From Paludibacter sp. (lineage in GTDB: Bacteria; Bacteroidota; Bacteroidia; Bacteroidales; Paludibacteraceae), in assembly GCA_028710415.1 (NCBI GenBank), contig JAQTUE010000024.1, forward strand, positions 1 through 64,000: 64,000 nucleotides of DNA, given 5' to 3'. The position numbers were made by a program, and so were the translations under genes. Numbering within the stretch: the stretch's first letter is position 1; each line of letters opens with the position of its first letter. A model generated the notes under the pieces. It searched no databases. It was given only the letters and a program-made list of their open reading frames with translations, and was not told the DNA's origin. Positions 8,331 to 16,888 of the stretch are shown one piece after another.

Positions 8331-8361
8331 TTTGTGATATGCATCACAATATATATATTTG
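8331..8361 (+). promoter_or_regulatory. Promoter of the CRP/FNR-family regulator gene
   Basis: TTTG at 8331-8334 and TATATTTG at 8354-8361 are separated by 19 bp, matching the Bacteroidota sigma-ABfr consensus. The predicted start is about 20 bp upstream of the ATG at 8389. The operator 8332-8349 fills most of the spacer. Confidence 0.65.
8332..8349. promoter_or_regulatory. CRP/FNR-type operator between divergent dsrE2 and crp-like genes
   Basis: TTGTGATATGCATCACAA contains TGTGA-N6-TCACA, a perfect match to the CRP-family consensus with 7-bp arms. It overlaps the -33 element of the rightward regulator gene, suggesting autorepression. Its centre is about 75 bp upstream of the predicted start of the leftward operon, a distance compatible with activation. 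The adjacent CRP/FNR-family protein is the obvious ligand. Confidence 0.7.
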
Positions 8362-8388
8362 CATCTTATTCCTTTAAATCAGAACAAA

Positions 8389-9066
8389 ATGCTAAACGAT
8401 TGTAGAAATTGTCCATTTAAAACCAAGGCGACATCCATGTTGAGTGATTCTAGTCTGGATCAACTGACTTCAAACCATCTGGAGCTTAAATTAAAAAAAG
8501 GTGATTCGATTATAAAACAGGGAACCTATTCAACGAATGTAATATTTTTACGAACCGGTTTGGCTAAAATCCATATCGCAGGACCTTACAGTGAGCAAAT
8601 TGTAAAGATGGTAAATGCACCAAGTTATCTGGGCTTACCAACGACATTTGGTAGTAAGATCAATCAATATTCAGTTACTGCAGTGTCTGATGCTGAAGTT
8701 TGTTTTATCGACCTGGAGGTTTTTCAGAGTATCCTGGATGAAAATAAGGAATTCACGCGTGAGTTAATACAGGTATTTTGCAAAAATGAATTGGAATCTT
8801 TTCACCGTTGTGCTAATCGTACGCAAAAGCTGATTCGAGGCAATATGGCTGATGCCTTACTGGAGTTTTCTGATAATATCTACAAGTCTGATATTTTTGT
8901 TTTACCACTATCGCAAGCCGAATTTGCTAATCTTGTAGATACCAGCCGTGAAAGTGTGAGCCGCGTTCTCACTGAGTTTGACAAAGACGGTATCATTAAA
9001 ATTTCTGGTAAACAAATTGAAATTCTTGATAAAGCAAGATTGATATTGGTAAGCCAGAATGGATAA
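8389..9066 (+). CDS. CRP/FNR-family transcriptional regulator
   Basis: The 225-residue protein begins MLNDCRNCPFKTKA. An N-terminal cyclic-nucleotide-binding-type beta roll carries the family motif LKKGDSIIKQGTYSTNVIFLRTG, and a C-terminal helix-turn-helix reads LSQAEFANLVDTSRESVSRVL. The N-terminal CRNC pair could hold a metal or redox centre, but the four-cysteine pattern of a classical FNR iron-sulfur cluster is not clear, so the signal is unknown. The gene is divergent from the DsrE2/Hdr operon and very likely regulates it. I chose the ATG at 8389 rather than an upstream TTG that falls inside the -7 box. Confidence 0.85.
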   Translation: MLNDCRNCPFKTKATSMLSDSSLDQLTSNHLELKLKKGDSIIKQGTYSTNVIFLRTGLAKIHIAGPYSEQIVKMVNAPSYLGLPTTFGSKINQYSVTAVSDAEVCFIDLEVFQSILDENKEFTRELIQVFCKNELESFHRCANRTQKLIRGNMADALLEFSDNIYKSDIFVLPLSQAEFANLVDTSRESVSRVLTEFDKDGIIKISGKQIEILDKARLILVSQNG

Positions 9067-9110
9067 TCTGTTATTTCTGTGTTCTGTTATTACAATCAAT
9101 CTACTTTATA

Positions 9111-9160
9111 CAAAACAGGTAAGAAAATAAATATTTATTCTCTTACCTGTTTTGTTTTTT
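9111..9160. terminator. Rho-independent terminator after the crp-like gene
   Basis: CAAAACAGGTAAGA (9111-9124) pairs with TCTTACCTGTTTTG (9141-9154), 14 bp perfect, followed by T6 on the plus strand. It also has A-rich sequence on its other side and may serve both strands. Confidence 0.85.
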
Positions 9161-9261
9161 AATCCTGTTTTAAAAAGGATAAATAATCTGGTTAAATATT
9201 TATCCTTCAATCAATATCCTTTTTGGATTGTAGGGATGATACATTTCATATATTACTCATA

Positions 9262-9296
9262 GACTATCTAAAATAGATTATCTATTTTAGATAGTC
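9262..9296. repeat. Perfect 35-bp palindrome (17-bp arms) downstream of the acr3 remnant
   Basis: GACTATCTAAAATAGAT and its exact complement meet around one central T. A longer relative lies at 9654-9696, at the same relative place behind the intact acr3 gene. With no loop it suits a cruciform or protein-binding site better than an RNA terminator. Confidence 0.8.
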
Positions 9297-9495
9297 GTAT
9301 AAAAGTCAATTAATCAGTATTATATATGTTGTTTTCTGATGTTATAGCCCTCAAAAACTGATTGTGTATTAAATTTACTGATTTTATTTAAAGAGACTTA
9401 AAAAAATATTTTAAGTAAAATAACATTCTGACTGTTGAATTATTTCAAAACAGAAAGCCAAAAAATGGTTGTAAATAGATGTTATAAATAAATCC

Positions 9496-9645
9496 TTATC
9501 TTACAAAGTCTCTTTTCTTAAACCAAGAGGCCACATTTACCAACCCAATCATGACCGGGACCTCTACCAAAGGCCCGATAACAGCTGCAAATGCTTCTCC
9601 TGAATTGATTCCGAAGACTCCTGTGGCAATGGCAAGTTCCAGATT
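9496..9645 (-). pseudogene. C-terminal remnant of an acr3 arsenite transporter gene
   Basis: The minus strand encodes about 48 residues nearly identical to the C-terminus of the intact Acr3 at 9885-10946 ([17 protein letters not shown], then GLVNV, ending in KKRDFVR and a stop at 9496-9498). It differs by a few substitutions and lacks two residues. The homology stops abruptly at about 9645, just before the palindrome 9654-9696, and nothing of the other 300 residues remains. The 3' flanks of remnant and intact gene also resemble each other, so this is a tandem duplication or replacement of acr3 3' end plus flank of about 390 bp, not random similarity. Confidence 0.85.
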
Positions 9646-9653
9646 AAAAGTAT

Positions 9654-9696
9654 TATCTATTTTAGATTATCTATAATAGATAATCTAAAATAGATA
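9654..9696. repeat. Perfect 43-bp palindrome (21-bp arms) between acr3 and its remnant
   Basis: The arms at 9654-9674 and 9676-9696 are exact complements around one central A. The sequence is built from the units TATCTA and TTTTAGAT that also form 9262-9296. Its edge marks the break point of the acr3 remnant. Confidence 0.8.
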
Positions 9697-9884
9697 GTCG
9701 CATAATAGACAGTTAGTCAGATTTATATGTATGATTTACAGGTGTAGAAAACAATCAAAAACTGATAATAAATAAAATTTACCAATTTCGTAGAAAGATA
9801 CATAAACAACTATTTTAAAAGGAATAACTATCAGCCAGTTGAAATTTTTAAAACAGGTTTTTAAATAAATGCTTTAAATAGACT

Positions 9885-10946
9885 TTAAATTACATAGTAT
9901 CTTTTCTTAAACCAAAACGCCACATTCACCAACCCGATCATGACCGGAACTTCTACCAGCGGCCCGATAACAGCTGCAAAAGCTTCGCCTGAATTGATTC
10001 CGAAAACTCCGATGGCAACAGCAATGGCCAGTTCGAAATTATTACTGGCAGCTGTAAACGATAGGGTAGTGGACTGTTCATACGTTGCGCCAACTCTTTT
10101 ACTCATGAAGAAGGAGCCAACAAACATGATTACAAAATAAATAAGCAAGGGCACAGCTATTAACACCACATCAAAAGGGATTTTTACAATGTATTCACCT
10201 TTAAGTGAGAACATGACAATTATCGTGAAAAGCAATGCAATCAGGGTTAAAGGGCTGATCCTTGGAATAAATTTGGTGTTATACCATACCTTGCTTTTCA
10301 CCCTGATAAGAATAAAGCGTGTCAGAAAACCCATAATAAAGGGTATTCCTAGGTATATAAAGACGCTTTCGGCTATTTGTCCGATGGTTATTGAAGAAAC
10401 GACATCACTGGTAGGAATGCCAAACCAACCTGGTGCAATGGCAATAAAAAAATATGCATACAAAGAGAAAAAGAGCACCTGGAACACACTGTTGAATGCA
10501 ACCAACCCGGCTGCATATTGTGTATCCCCTTTTGCTAAATCATTCCACACAATCACCATAGCAATGCAACGAGCCAATCCAATCATAATTATGCCATAGA
10601 CATAAGGTAAATTTGAGTTGTTCTCACCCGGAAATACTTTGAACAATATAATTGCCAGGGTAAACATCAATACCGGTCCAATAATCCAGTTTTGAACCAG
10701 TGACAGACCCAGTATTTTATAATTGCGGAATACCTCACCCAATTCTTCATACCTCACTTTAGCCAGTGGGGGATACATCATCACAATCAACCCAATGGCT
10801 ATTGGAATATTGGTGGTTCCCGACGACATACTGTTCCAGAATTTTGCAACATTGGGACTTAGCCAACCTGCAAATACACCGATAAACATTGCCAGGAAGA
10901 TCCAAAGTGTGAGATAACGGTCCAGAAAATTTAATCTTGTTTTCAT
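9885..10946 (-). CDS. acr3: Acr3-family arsenite efflux transporter
   Basis: The 353-residue protein has ten hydrophobic segments and the Acr3 signatures [19 protein letters not shown] (the essential Cys of the fourth helix) and [19 protein letters not shown]. Acr3 exports As(III) through the inner membrane using proton motive force. It is the last gene of the first ars operon, 35 bp after gshAB with no promoter visible between. Length is normal for the family. A second decayed copy of its 3' end lies just downstream. Confidence 0.95.
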   Translation of the reverse strand: MKTRLNFLDRYLTLWIFLAMFIGVFAGWLSPNVAKFWNSMSSGTTNIPIAIGLIVMMYPPLAKVRYEELGEVFRNYKILGLSLVQNWIIGPVLMFTLAIILFKVFPGENNSNLPYVYGIIMIGLARCIAMVIVWNDLAKGDTQYAAGLVAFNSVFQVLFFSLYAYFFIAIAPGWFGIPTSDVVSSITIGQIAESVFIYLGIPFIMGFLTRFILIRVKSKVWYNTKFIPRISPLTLIALLFTIIVMFSLKGEYIVKIPFDVVLIAVPLLIYFVIMFVGSFFMSKRVGATYEQSTTLSFTAASNNFELAIAVAIGVFGINSGEAFAAVIGPLVEVPVMIGLVNVAFWFKKRYYVI

Positions 10947-10981
10947 ATTCCTTATTTGATTTTTATTCTTTTACTAATCAA

Positions 10982-13393
10982 CTAGTGATTAAAGTTTCTG
11001 ATTAATTCGCAGCATTCAAACTTTAAATAAAGCCTTTGTTTATGTGATTCAATCTGAGATTCTGTTAAGTCTGGCAGAGACTCTGTTATGACAGGAAATC
11101 CTAATATATCCAGTAACTTTTCATTCAGTTTGCGGTTCTTCCCTTTGTAAGGATGACAATGAATATGAATGGCCGGATTGAAATTCAGTTCAATAATGGC
11201 ATAATTTTCATTCGTTGCCTCTTGTGTATAGTCAGGGATAATCATATCAAGCCCGGTAATTTTCACACCCAATGCCTGAGCTGCCTGTACGGCAATTCTT
11301 TTATATGATTCGGGAATGTCATCTGTGAAATCTATACTGTCACCTCCTGTACTGATGTTCGAGTTTTCACGTAAGAATACTTTTTCATTATCCGCCGGGA
11401 CATATTCAAAATCTTTACCCTGGGCTTTTAAAAACATGGATTCCGCTTCGCCGAGTTGTATTTTCTCCAACGGTGTTCGGTATCCTTTTCCACGCAAGGG
11501 ATCTTTGTTCTTATCAATCACGAGTTCACGAATGGATTGTTTGCCATCCCCTGTGACATTTGCCGGAACGCGGTGCAATATTCCAACCACCTCATCATTC
11601 ATGACAAATATCCTGAATTCCTTTCCTTCAATAAATTCTTCAATTAGAATGCTCGAATCGCAATCAAAAGCAATGTCAATAGCCCTTTCAAAAACCAGAT
11701 TATCTGTATTATTCTTGATAATTGTTATTCCAAGCCCAAAGTTTGTCGACTTAGGTTTGATAACCACCGCCCTGTTTTTGAAGTATGGGAAGTCAGCTTT
11801 TGCAATATCCCTGTCAGAGTAATCCAGTCCGATGGGTACCCTGATCCCATGCTCTTTCAGAATTTGTTTGGTAATGACTTTATTTTCCATGGCCAGGATA
11901 CTGGCATAATTGTCAAGCGATGTTTTTGTGGCCTGACGGACATATTGTGTGTTATCATCCCGCTTCAACCGGATAAAGTTTTCTGTTTTGTCCATTATGT
12001 CAAATGCAATACCCCGTCGTACAGCTTCACGCAGCACAAGCTGGGTGGATAGTTCAATGTCTTCCAACCCTTTGAAATTGTATGTGTTTTGTTTACTTTG
12101 TTGTAAATAATCCTTTGCTTTTCCCAGATGGAAAGGAATAAAACCTTTTAAATCCATTTCATTCAGAATTTGTTGGACTATTCGTTGTTCCGGATGAAGG
12201 ATCATTTCCTTGGCATATTTCAATGAGTTGAAATAATCGGGAGACTCAATTCCAAGTGTAGAATATACGTTCATCATCCCCTGAATCACAACTTTGGCTT
12301 CCTCCCAAGCATTGTGTACTGAACCATCACCTTTAAAATATGGAATATTCCCATGTAATCCAAGTAAGGATATATTTGCATGATTGGAATTTGCAATAGC
12401 CTGATAATCCGGAGAGAAGTTATCCTGTTCGTCAGTAACCAGGCCATAGATTACCAGAAAGTGGATAAAATGAAGCATGGCAGGGGTAAGGCCAATTTTA
12501 CTTAATGGATTGATATCCAGAAAACGTGCTTCAATATAACTGATTGTTTTGGCATTCGATGTGAATTTTGGTCTGACTGAAGCATAGAGTTCTTTCGTGG
12601 CGGTTAATGTTCCATTATTTACCATTTGTTCTATGCTATGGAGATATCCGTTTGTAGACCGGTAATCGGGATAAAGATCTTCAATATTACCATATCCAAA
12701 GCAACTGTTGCGGAGCGATAAACCCCGTGTCTTGGAATTGAAATAGACCGGCAGGTCGCGGCATTTTAATTCATAAGTAGGATCAACAATGGGGCTGCTG
12801 CCATAAATCAGTACATACAGCCAGCGATAACGTAAGAGCTGCCTCGTGATTTTCAAATAGACTTCGTCTTTAAACAATTCAAAGGAAATCTCTGTTGAAG
12901 TGATTTGATAAAGCCTGGACAGCAGGTTGTCATTCAACGAAATATTGAAATGAATACCTGAAATAACCTGCTTTTTTTTACCATATTTCTCTGCAAGTTT
13001 TTCGCGATATGCCTCTTCCAAGGAACCTTCATTTGAATATTGAGCTACCGGAATTTGATCTTCATTGGGTATGATGGGAGGTATACTTTGTGGCCAGAGA
13101 TATTCGTCTTCGAGTTCAAGGCTTACAATGTCATGAATTGTTTCCAGGAATCCCAATGTTTCAGGAATCCCTGGAAGGGGTGGAGTAATCATTTCAACCT
13201 GACTTTCCGAAAAATCGGTGGTAATATAGGGATGGTTTAATTTATCACCAAATACAGCAGGATGTGGTGTCTGGGAAATGACTCCATTTTTGTCAATACG
13301 AATATTTTCTTTTTCAACACCAAACAATCCTTTTAGCCAGATATCCCCGGTTGGAAGAGATGTATTCCCCGTAAAATTCAGATTTACTTCCAT
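10982..13393 (-). CDS. gshAB: Bifunctional glutamate-cysteine ligase/glutathione synthetase (GshAB, GshF)
   Basis: The N-terminal half (FGVEKENIRID, HPYITTDFSESQVEMITPP, GIHFNISLND) is an E. coli GshA-type gamma-glutamylcysteine ligase. The C-terminal half is an ATP-grasp domain (VIKPKSTNFGLGITI, ILIEEFIEGKEFRI, GLDMIIPDY, IIELNFNPAIHIHCHP). Together they make glutathione from Glu, Cys and Gly. At 803 residues it is slightly longer than typical GshF. Its place between arsN2 and acr3 in an ArsR-controlled operon suggests that thiol supply is induced by arsenic, for the thioredoxin/glutaredoxin-linked arsenate reductase step or for As(III) conjugation. ATG at 13391-13393. Confidence 0.9.
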   Translation of the reverse strand: MEVNLNFTGNTSLPTGDIWLKGLFGVEKENIRIDKNGVISQTPHPAVFGDKLNHPYITTDFSESQVEMITPPLPGIPETLGFLETIHDIVSLELEDEYLWPQSIPPIIPNEDQIPVAQYSNEGSLEEAYREKLAEKYGKKKQVISGIHFNISLNDNLLSRLYQITSTEISFELFKDEVYLKITRQLLRYRWLYVLIYGSSPIVDPTYELKCRDLPVYFNSKTRGLSLRNSCFGYGNIEDLYPDYRSTNGYLHSIEQMVNNGTLTATKELYASVRPKFTSNAKTISYIEARFLDINPLSKIGLTPAMLHFIHFLVIYGLVTDEQDNFSPDYQAIANSNHANISLLGLHGNIPYFKGDGSVHNAWEEAKVVIQGMMNVYSTLGIESPDYFNSLKYAKEMILHPEQRIVQQILNEMDLKGFIPFHLGKAKDYLQQSKQNTYNFKGLEDIELSTQLVLREAVRRGIAFDIMDKTENFIRLKRDDNTQYVRQATKTSLDNYASILAMENKVITKQILKEHGIRVPIGLDYSDRDIAKADFPYFKNRAVVIKPKSTNFGLGITIIKNNTDNLVFERAIDIAFDCDSSILIEEFIEGKEFRIFVMNDEVVGILHRVPANVTGDGKQSIRELVIDKNKDPLRGKGYRTPLEKIQLGEAESMFLKAQGKDFEYVPADNEKVFLRENSNISTGGDSIDFTDDIPESYKRIAVQAAQALGVKITGLDMIIPDYTQEATNENYAIIELNFNPAIHIHCHPYKGKNRKLNEKLLDILGFPVITESLPDLTESQIESHKQRLYLKFECCELIRNFNH

Positions 13394-13419
13394 AGTTCAG
13401 TTCAATAAACAGAATTATA

Positions 13420-13869
13420 TTAAAATAAAAATTTATACTTCATGCAAACTGCCGAGGAAGGACAGATAGAAGCAAATTCAGTTGAGTTAGTCAGCTCAGA
13501 AGGAACTTCTTTTCTATCGACTACATCCCAACCACGATTTCTGAAAAATCCTTCAGCGGTATTTGTTAGCAAATAAAACTCCCGGATGCCATTGCTACCG
13601 GCTAAATCCATAGCCTTGCCTGTCAACAGTTCTCCAATCTTTAGATTCCTGTAATTCAAGTGAACAGCTAATGACCTGAATAGGGCAGTTTTCCCGTAAG
13701 CTTCAAAACCTGAGCAGCCAATTATTCTTCCTTCAGATTCTGCAACTATAAATTTTTGTATGCCAGGAACAATATCCTCAACAGGTAAGCTGCTTTCAGT
13801 AAGCAGTTTTTGTATTGCCGGATAATCTTTGGGATCAGGGATTCTGTACAGAATATTATTTGAGTCCAT
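13420..13869 (-). CDS. arsN2: Arsenic resistance N-acetyltransferase ArsN2-like (GNAT)
   Basis: The 149-residue GNAT protein has the acetyl-CoA-binding region at SLAVHLNYRNLKIGELL, followed by LLTNTAEGFFRNRGW and a Cys-containing C-terminus (FASICPSSAVCMKY) characteristic of ArsN2. ArsN-type enzymes acetylate arsenical antibiotics or related amino compounds. The gene lies 5 bp after arsM and 26 bp before gshAB. The substrate of ArsN2 is not firmly known. Confidence 0.8.
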   Translation of the reverse strand: MDSNNILYRIPDPKDYPAIQKLLTESSLPVEDIVPGIQKFIVAESEGRIIGCSGFEAYGKTALFRSLAVHLNYRNLKIGELLTGKAMDLAGSNGIREFYLLTNTAEGFFRNRGWDVVDRKEVPSELTNSTEFASICPSSAVCMKYKFLF

Positions 13870-13874
13870 GAAGT

Positions 13875-14675
13875 TTATTTCTTTGCTGAAACAGTAATAC
13901 TGAAGATACCGGTTTCTTTGTTCCTGAATTGTTCGATCTCAGAGTCATTCAGATAGTTTTTCAGAATATCAGCAGGCATTTCAATTTCTTTCAGTTTGTG
14001 GATGGTTACTTGCTTAAACCCTTGATGATTTATTATTTCAAGATATTCATCCATCTCTATGGCACCTGAAACACATCCTGCATACATTTCAGCATCTTTG
14101 CGTAAATTATCCGGCAAAGCACCTTTGATGACTACATCCGAAACGCAAAAACTACCTCCCGGTTTTAATACTCTCATAATTTCTGAGAATGCTTTTTGCT
14201 TATCAGGCACCAGGTTTAAGACACAATTGGAAACAACTACATCATATGTATTTTCAACCAGAGGCATTTCTTCAATGTCTCCCTGTACAAATTCAACATT
14301 CTTAAAGCCCAGTTTTTCGCAGTTTTTATTTGCTTTTTCAAGCATGGCATCTGTAAAATCAATTCCGGTTACATGCCCGGTTTCCCCAACAATAGCACGT
14401 GCCACAAAACAATCGTTCCCGGCTCCACTGCCTAAATCAAGTACTGAATCCCCTTCCCGGATACCTGCAAATTGTGTTGGTATACCGCAACCCAACCCTA
14501 AATCCGCATCGGAATTATAGCCTTTAAGCTTCTCATAGCTTTCACTGAAAATGGTATAATCTACCGAAGCACATCCTCCTGCACCACAGCAGGATGTTTC
14601 GTTCTGCAGTTTTGATTGATGGGCTATAACACCATATTTTTCTTTGACAATGTATTTTAAATCTTCAGCTTTCAT
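13875..14675 (-). CDS. arsM: Arsenite S-adenosylmethionine methyltransferase
   Basis: The 266-residue protein has an N-terminal SCCGAGGCAS cysteine cluster, the SAM-binding motif VLDLGSGAGNDCFVAR, GIDFTDAMLEKA, the acceptor loop VVSNCVLNL and the later Cys of MYAGCVSGA. The conserved cysteines bind As(III), which is methylated to MMA and DMA and eventually volatile species. Its ATG overlaps the arsC TGA by 4 nt (14672-14675), giving translational coupling to arsenate reduction. Confidence 0.92.
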   Translation of the reverse strand: MKAEDLKYIVKEKYGVIAHQSKLQNETSCCGAGGCASVDYTIFSESYEKLKGYNSDADLGLGCGIPTQFAGIREGDSVLDLGSGAGNDCFVARAIVGETGHVTGIDFTDAMLEKANKNCEKLGFKNVEFVQGDIEEMPLVENTYDVVVSNCVLNLVPDKQKAFSEIMRVLKPGGSFCVSDVVIKGALPDNLRKDAEMYAGCVSGAIEMDEYLEIINHQGFKQVTIHKLKEIEMPADILKNYLNDSEIEQFRNKETGIFSITVSAKK

Positions 14676-15097
14676 AATTGTGGTTTGATTTGTTCAACAT
14701 ATAATTTATGAAATCCTTCTTTTATTTCATTCCGAACCCTGATAAATTCGTTCCAGATAAATTCTTCAGTTCCTTCAGCATGGCTCGGGTCGTCGTAACC
14801 CATGTGCAAGCGGTGTTTTACTTTCCCAAAGAATGCAGGACATTCCTCGTTTGCTCCACCACAAACCGTGATCACATAGTCCCATTCTTCATTCAGGTAT
14901 TTATCTACCGAATCCGAAGTGTGTTGACTTATATCTATCCCGGCATCTTTCATGGCGGCAACAGCTTTCTGGTTTAACCTGCCTGAAGCTTGTGTGCCGG
15001 CTGAACATACATTGATATTTGGATCGAACGATTGTAAAAAGCCATGTGCCATCTGGCTGCGGCAACTATTTCCTGTACAAAGAATTAATACTTTCAT
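14672..15097 (-). CDS. arsC: Arsenate reductase, low-molecular-weight phosphatase type
   Basis: The N-terminal P-loop ILCTGNSCRSQMAHGF is the LMW-PTP/ArsC active site with its nucleophilic Cys. TVCGGANEECPAFFG supplies the second and third redox cysteines of thioredoxin-coupled ArsC. The protein of 141 residues reduces As(V) to As(III). It lies 24 bp after the DUF1573 gene and overlaps arsM by 4 nt. ATG at 15095-15097. Confidence 0.92.
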   Translation of the reverse strand: MKVLILCTGNSCRSQMAHGFLQSFDPNINVCSAGTQASGRLNQKAVAAMKDAGIDISQHTSDSVDKYLNEEWDYVITVCGGANEECPAFFGKVKHRLHMGYDDPSHAEGTEEFIWNEFIRVRNEIKEGFHKLYVEQIKPQL

Positions 15098-15121
15098 GAT
15101 GTTTAGTTGTATATAAGTTTG

Positions 15122-15520
15122 TTATTTTTGGATTCGAATCACATTCCCTTTTATGCGTAACATTACTGTGGGGTTCTTTGCATTTGAATTCACCAAGATG
15201 GTTTTACTAAAAGTCCCCGGTATTTTTGTGTTGTAGTGTAGTTTAATCACACCTGTCTTACCTGCAAGGATTGGCTCTTTTGGCCATTCGGCAACTGTAC
15301 ATCCACATGATGGTTTTACGCTGCTTATTACCAATGCTTTGTTCATAGTGTTGGTAAATTTAAACTCACTTTTCCCCGGGCTGCCAACTTCTATGGTGCC
15401 ATAATCATGAGTCAATTCTGTGAAAAGAATTAAATCTTTTTGTTTGGATGGTTTTATTTGTCCAAACAGCATAACTGTTGTCAAGCAGTATAAAATTAGT
15501 ATTGCTGTTTTTTTAGTCAT
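15122..15520 (-). CDS. DUF1573 exported protein
   Basis: From the ATG at 15518-15520 the product of about 132 residues starts MTKKTAILILYCLTTVMLFG, a signal peptide. A beta-sandwich DUF1573 domain follows, with the family signature HDYGTIEVGSPGKSEFKFTN and SVKPSCGCTVAEWPKEPI. The CGC motif is typical. The frame remains open to an upstream TTG, which is less likely to be used. DUF1573 proteins are envelope proteins of unknown function common in Bacteroidota; an ars-operon member may be a periplasmic As-responsive partner, but this is only context. Confidence 0.8.
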   Translation of the reverse strand: MTKKTAILILYCLTTVMLFGQIKPSKQKDLILFTELTHDYGTIEVGSPGKSEFKFTNTMNKALVISSVKPSCGCTVAEWPKEPILAGKTGVIKLHYNTKIPGTFSKTILVNSNAKNPTVMLRIKGNVIRIQK

Positions 15521-15540
15521 AATATTGTTTTTCAATTATT

Positions 15541-15885
15541 TTATTGACAGTTTTTCTCTGTACTACAAATTATCTCTGTCGATTTAATTTTACCAAAGAA
15601 AGTATCGAAGAGTTCCAGTTTCTCCGAAATACAGGTTCCGCACAGGCAATAATTGATTTTAAGGCCATCAATTTCTCCATGTATTAATCCCATGTCGCGT
15701 AATTCTTTCAGGTGTTGCGACACAGTGGTTCTGCTCAAAGGCAATTTATCCGAAATATCACCCGATATGCAGGTCTTGGTCTCCGCCAGGTACTTTAAAA
15801 TGGCCAGTCGGGCTGGGTGTGAAATTACTTTTGCGAATGTGGCTAACTCTTGTAGCTCTATATCAAATACTTCCGGTTTTATCAT
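15541..15885 (-). CDS. arsR: ArsR/SmtB-family repressor of the first ars operon
   Basis: The 114-residue winged-helix protein carries FAKVISHPARLAILKYLAE and the recognition helix LSRTTVSQHLKELRDMGL. The metal site is probably formed by C-terminal cysteines (INYCLCGTCISEK and the tail CSTEKNCQ) rather than the helix-3 CVC box of classical E. coli ArsR. It is the first gene of the operon and sits directly behind a promoter containing a perfect inverted repeat (15899-15920), so it should autorepress and release on As(III). Confidence 0.9.
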   Translation of the reverse strand: MIKPEVFDIELQELATFAKVISHPARLAILKYLAETKTCISGDISDKLPLSRTTVSQHLKELRDMGLIHGEIDGLKINYCLCGTCISEKLELFDTFFGKIKSTEIICSTEKNCQ

Positions 15886-15898
15886 AGTGGATGTGTTT

Positions 15899-15920
15899 TA
15901 TGTCGCAAACATACGACATA
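15899..15920 (-). promoter_or_regulatory. arsR promoter and operator (first ars operon)
   Basis: TATGTCG (15899-15905) and CGACATA (15914-15920) form a perfect 7-bp inverted repeat. The 8-bp spacer, read on the minus strand, is TATGTTTG, a perfect TAnnTTTG -7 box, and a TTG lies about 20 bp upstream at 15934-15936. A bound repressor would cover the -7 element completely. The second arsR gene has the same layout at 20562-20583. Confidence 0.75.
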
Positions 15921-16155
15921 AATTGATATCATACAATTTATAGTAGTTAAATTTTCAAGAAATTTGTGTGAATAAGAAAATATCAAGATGTAAACAAGAA
16001 CTTTCATCATGCAGAATAGCATTGAACAGTTAGGGAGTAAATGAATACATGAGAAGTGGAATCAATTGAAACGAATCAATATCCTGGTAAAGTTAGTTTA
16101 TTTCAATCAAAATAGGAGAGGTGTATCTGATTCAATAAGAAGGTAAAACAATAGT

Positions 16156-16320
16156 CTATTCTACTTCTTTATCAGTTTCTGACTCGCTTTCAGTGTCAGT
16201 TTCATCATTCAATGTTGTAGTTACTTCTTCTTTATCCTTTTGATCCCTTACAACCAAATAAATAATCAACGCAATTACCAGAACCACAACTATTGTAATA
16301 ATAATCCAATTTGTTTCCAT
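16156..16320 (-). CDS. Small single-pass membrane protein (54 residues)
   Basis: ATG at 16318-16320, TAG at 16156-16158. The product begins METNWIIITIVVVLVIALII, one transmembrane helix, followed by a basic boundary (VVRDQKDKEE) and a long acidic, Ser/Thr-rich tail. Similar short membrane proteins with charged tails are widespread in Bacteroidota and usually annotated as hypothetical. It stands alone, 270 bp upstream of the arsR gene and in the same direction. Codon use and the clear TM-plus-tail design support it; function unknown. Confidence 0.6.
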   Translation of the reverse strand: METNWIIITIVVVLVIALIIYLVVRDQKDKEEVTTTLNDETDTESESETDKEVE

Positions 16321-16424
16321 AATTTCAGATTTTTAAAGTTAGTAAAGTACTGTTGAAGTAAGTAGCAAACTTACGATACAATCAAACAATAAACAAATTT
16401 TTCATATTAAATTCCTGTTACATT

Positions 16425-16585
16425 TTTTGATAAGTAATTCAAAGTATTTAATGATACGATTTGAGTTTTAACCCGCATCCCTCCAAAGGTGGCTTTAAAA
16501 CGTAGTATTTGAAGAAGTGCTAATAATGAATCGCTCCTGAAGATGCGTTCTTGGGCCCCCTTATGAGGTTGGGGGGTCTGAATAA
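16425..16585 (-). repeat. Diverged copy of the GGGGTC-ended dispersed repeat (copy 1 of 3)
   Basis: Read on the minus strand, this stretch follows the same order as 51490-51660 and 55695-55865: a C/G-rich border, GCATCTTCAGGAG, an AT-rich middle with TTCAAATACT, a second C/G-rich border and then AAAACTCAAA and ATCATTAAATA. It is clearly the same family but more diverged. An open frame across it reads through the repeat and is not a gene. Confidence 0.65.
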
Positions 16586-16664
16586 GATAGTTGCAAAAAT
16601 AGTCGGACTTTAAGTTATACAAATATATCAATATTTATTATTGATTACTTATATTGAGCATAGG

Positions 16665-16877
16665 TCATTTGCAGCATTCATTATTTTCCTTCTCTTGAAT
16701 GGATGGACACTTTACAGTCCCATACGAACAGAACACGCAACAATCACCTTTCTTTGGTTTAAGAACAACATGGCAATGTTCACATTCATAGTAGTACAGG
16801 CACGTCTCGGTTGGCATCGTCTCCGATTTACTATGACCACATTCAGGACAAGTGACAACAGATTCTAAGATGATCAT
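16665..16877 (-). CDS. GDCCVxC-domain small zinc-ribbon-like protein
   Basis: The 70-residue protein has eleven cysteines, in CPECGH, CLYYYECEHC, GDCCVFCSYGTVKCP and the tail ECCK. GDCCVFCSYG is the signature of the GDCCVxC family, some members of which are selenoproteins. Here all positions are TGT or TGC, so it is the cysteine form. It ends the second ars operon, 11 bp after the permease gene. A metal-binding or thiol-relay role is plausible but unproven. Confidence 0.75.
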   Translation of the reverse strand: MIILESVVTCPECGHSKSETMPTETCLYYYECEHCHVVLKPKKGDCCVFCSYGTVKCPSIQEKENNECCK

Positions 16878-16888
16878 GGTGTAAATTA

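Noticed and set aside
16407..16631. Minus-strand frame of 74 residues containing PHKGAQERIF
   Set aside because: It runs through the C/G-ended dispersed repeat; the same DNA in the other two copies is not open in this frame and has no gene-like start.
16665..16877. Possible selenoprotein of the GDCCVxC family
   Set aside because: The codons in the signature are TGT, TGC and TGT; there is no in-frame TGA.
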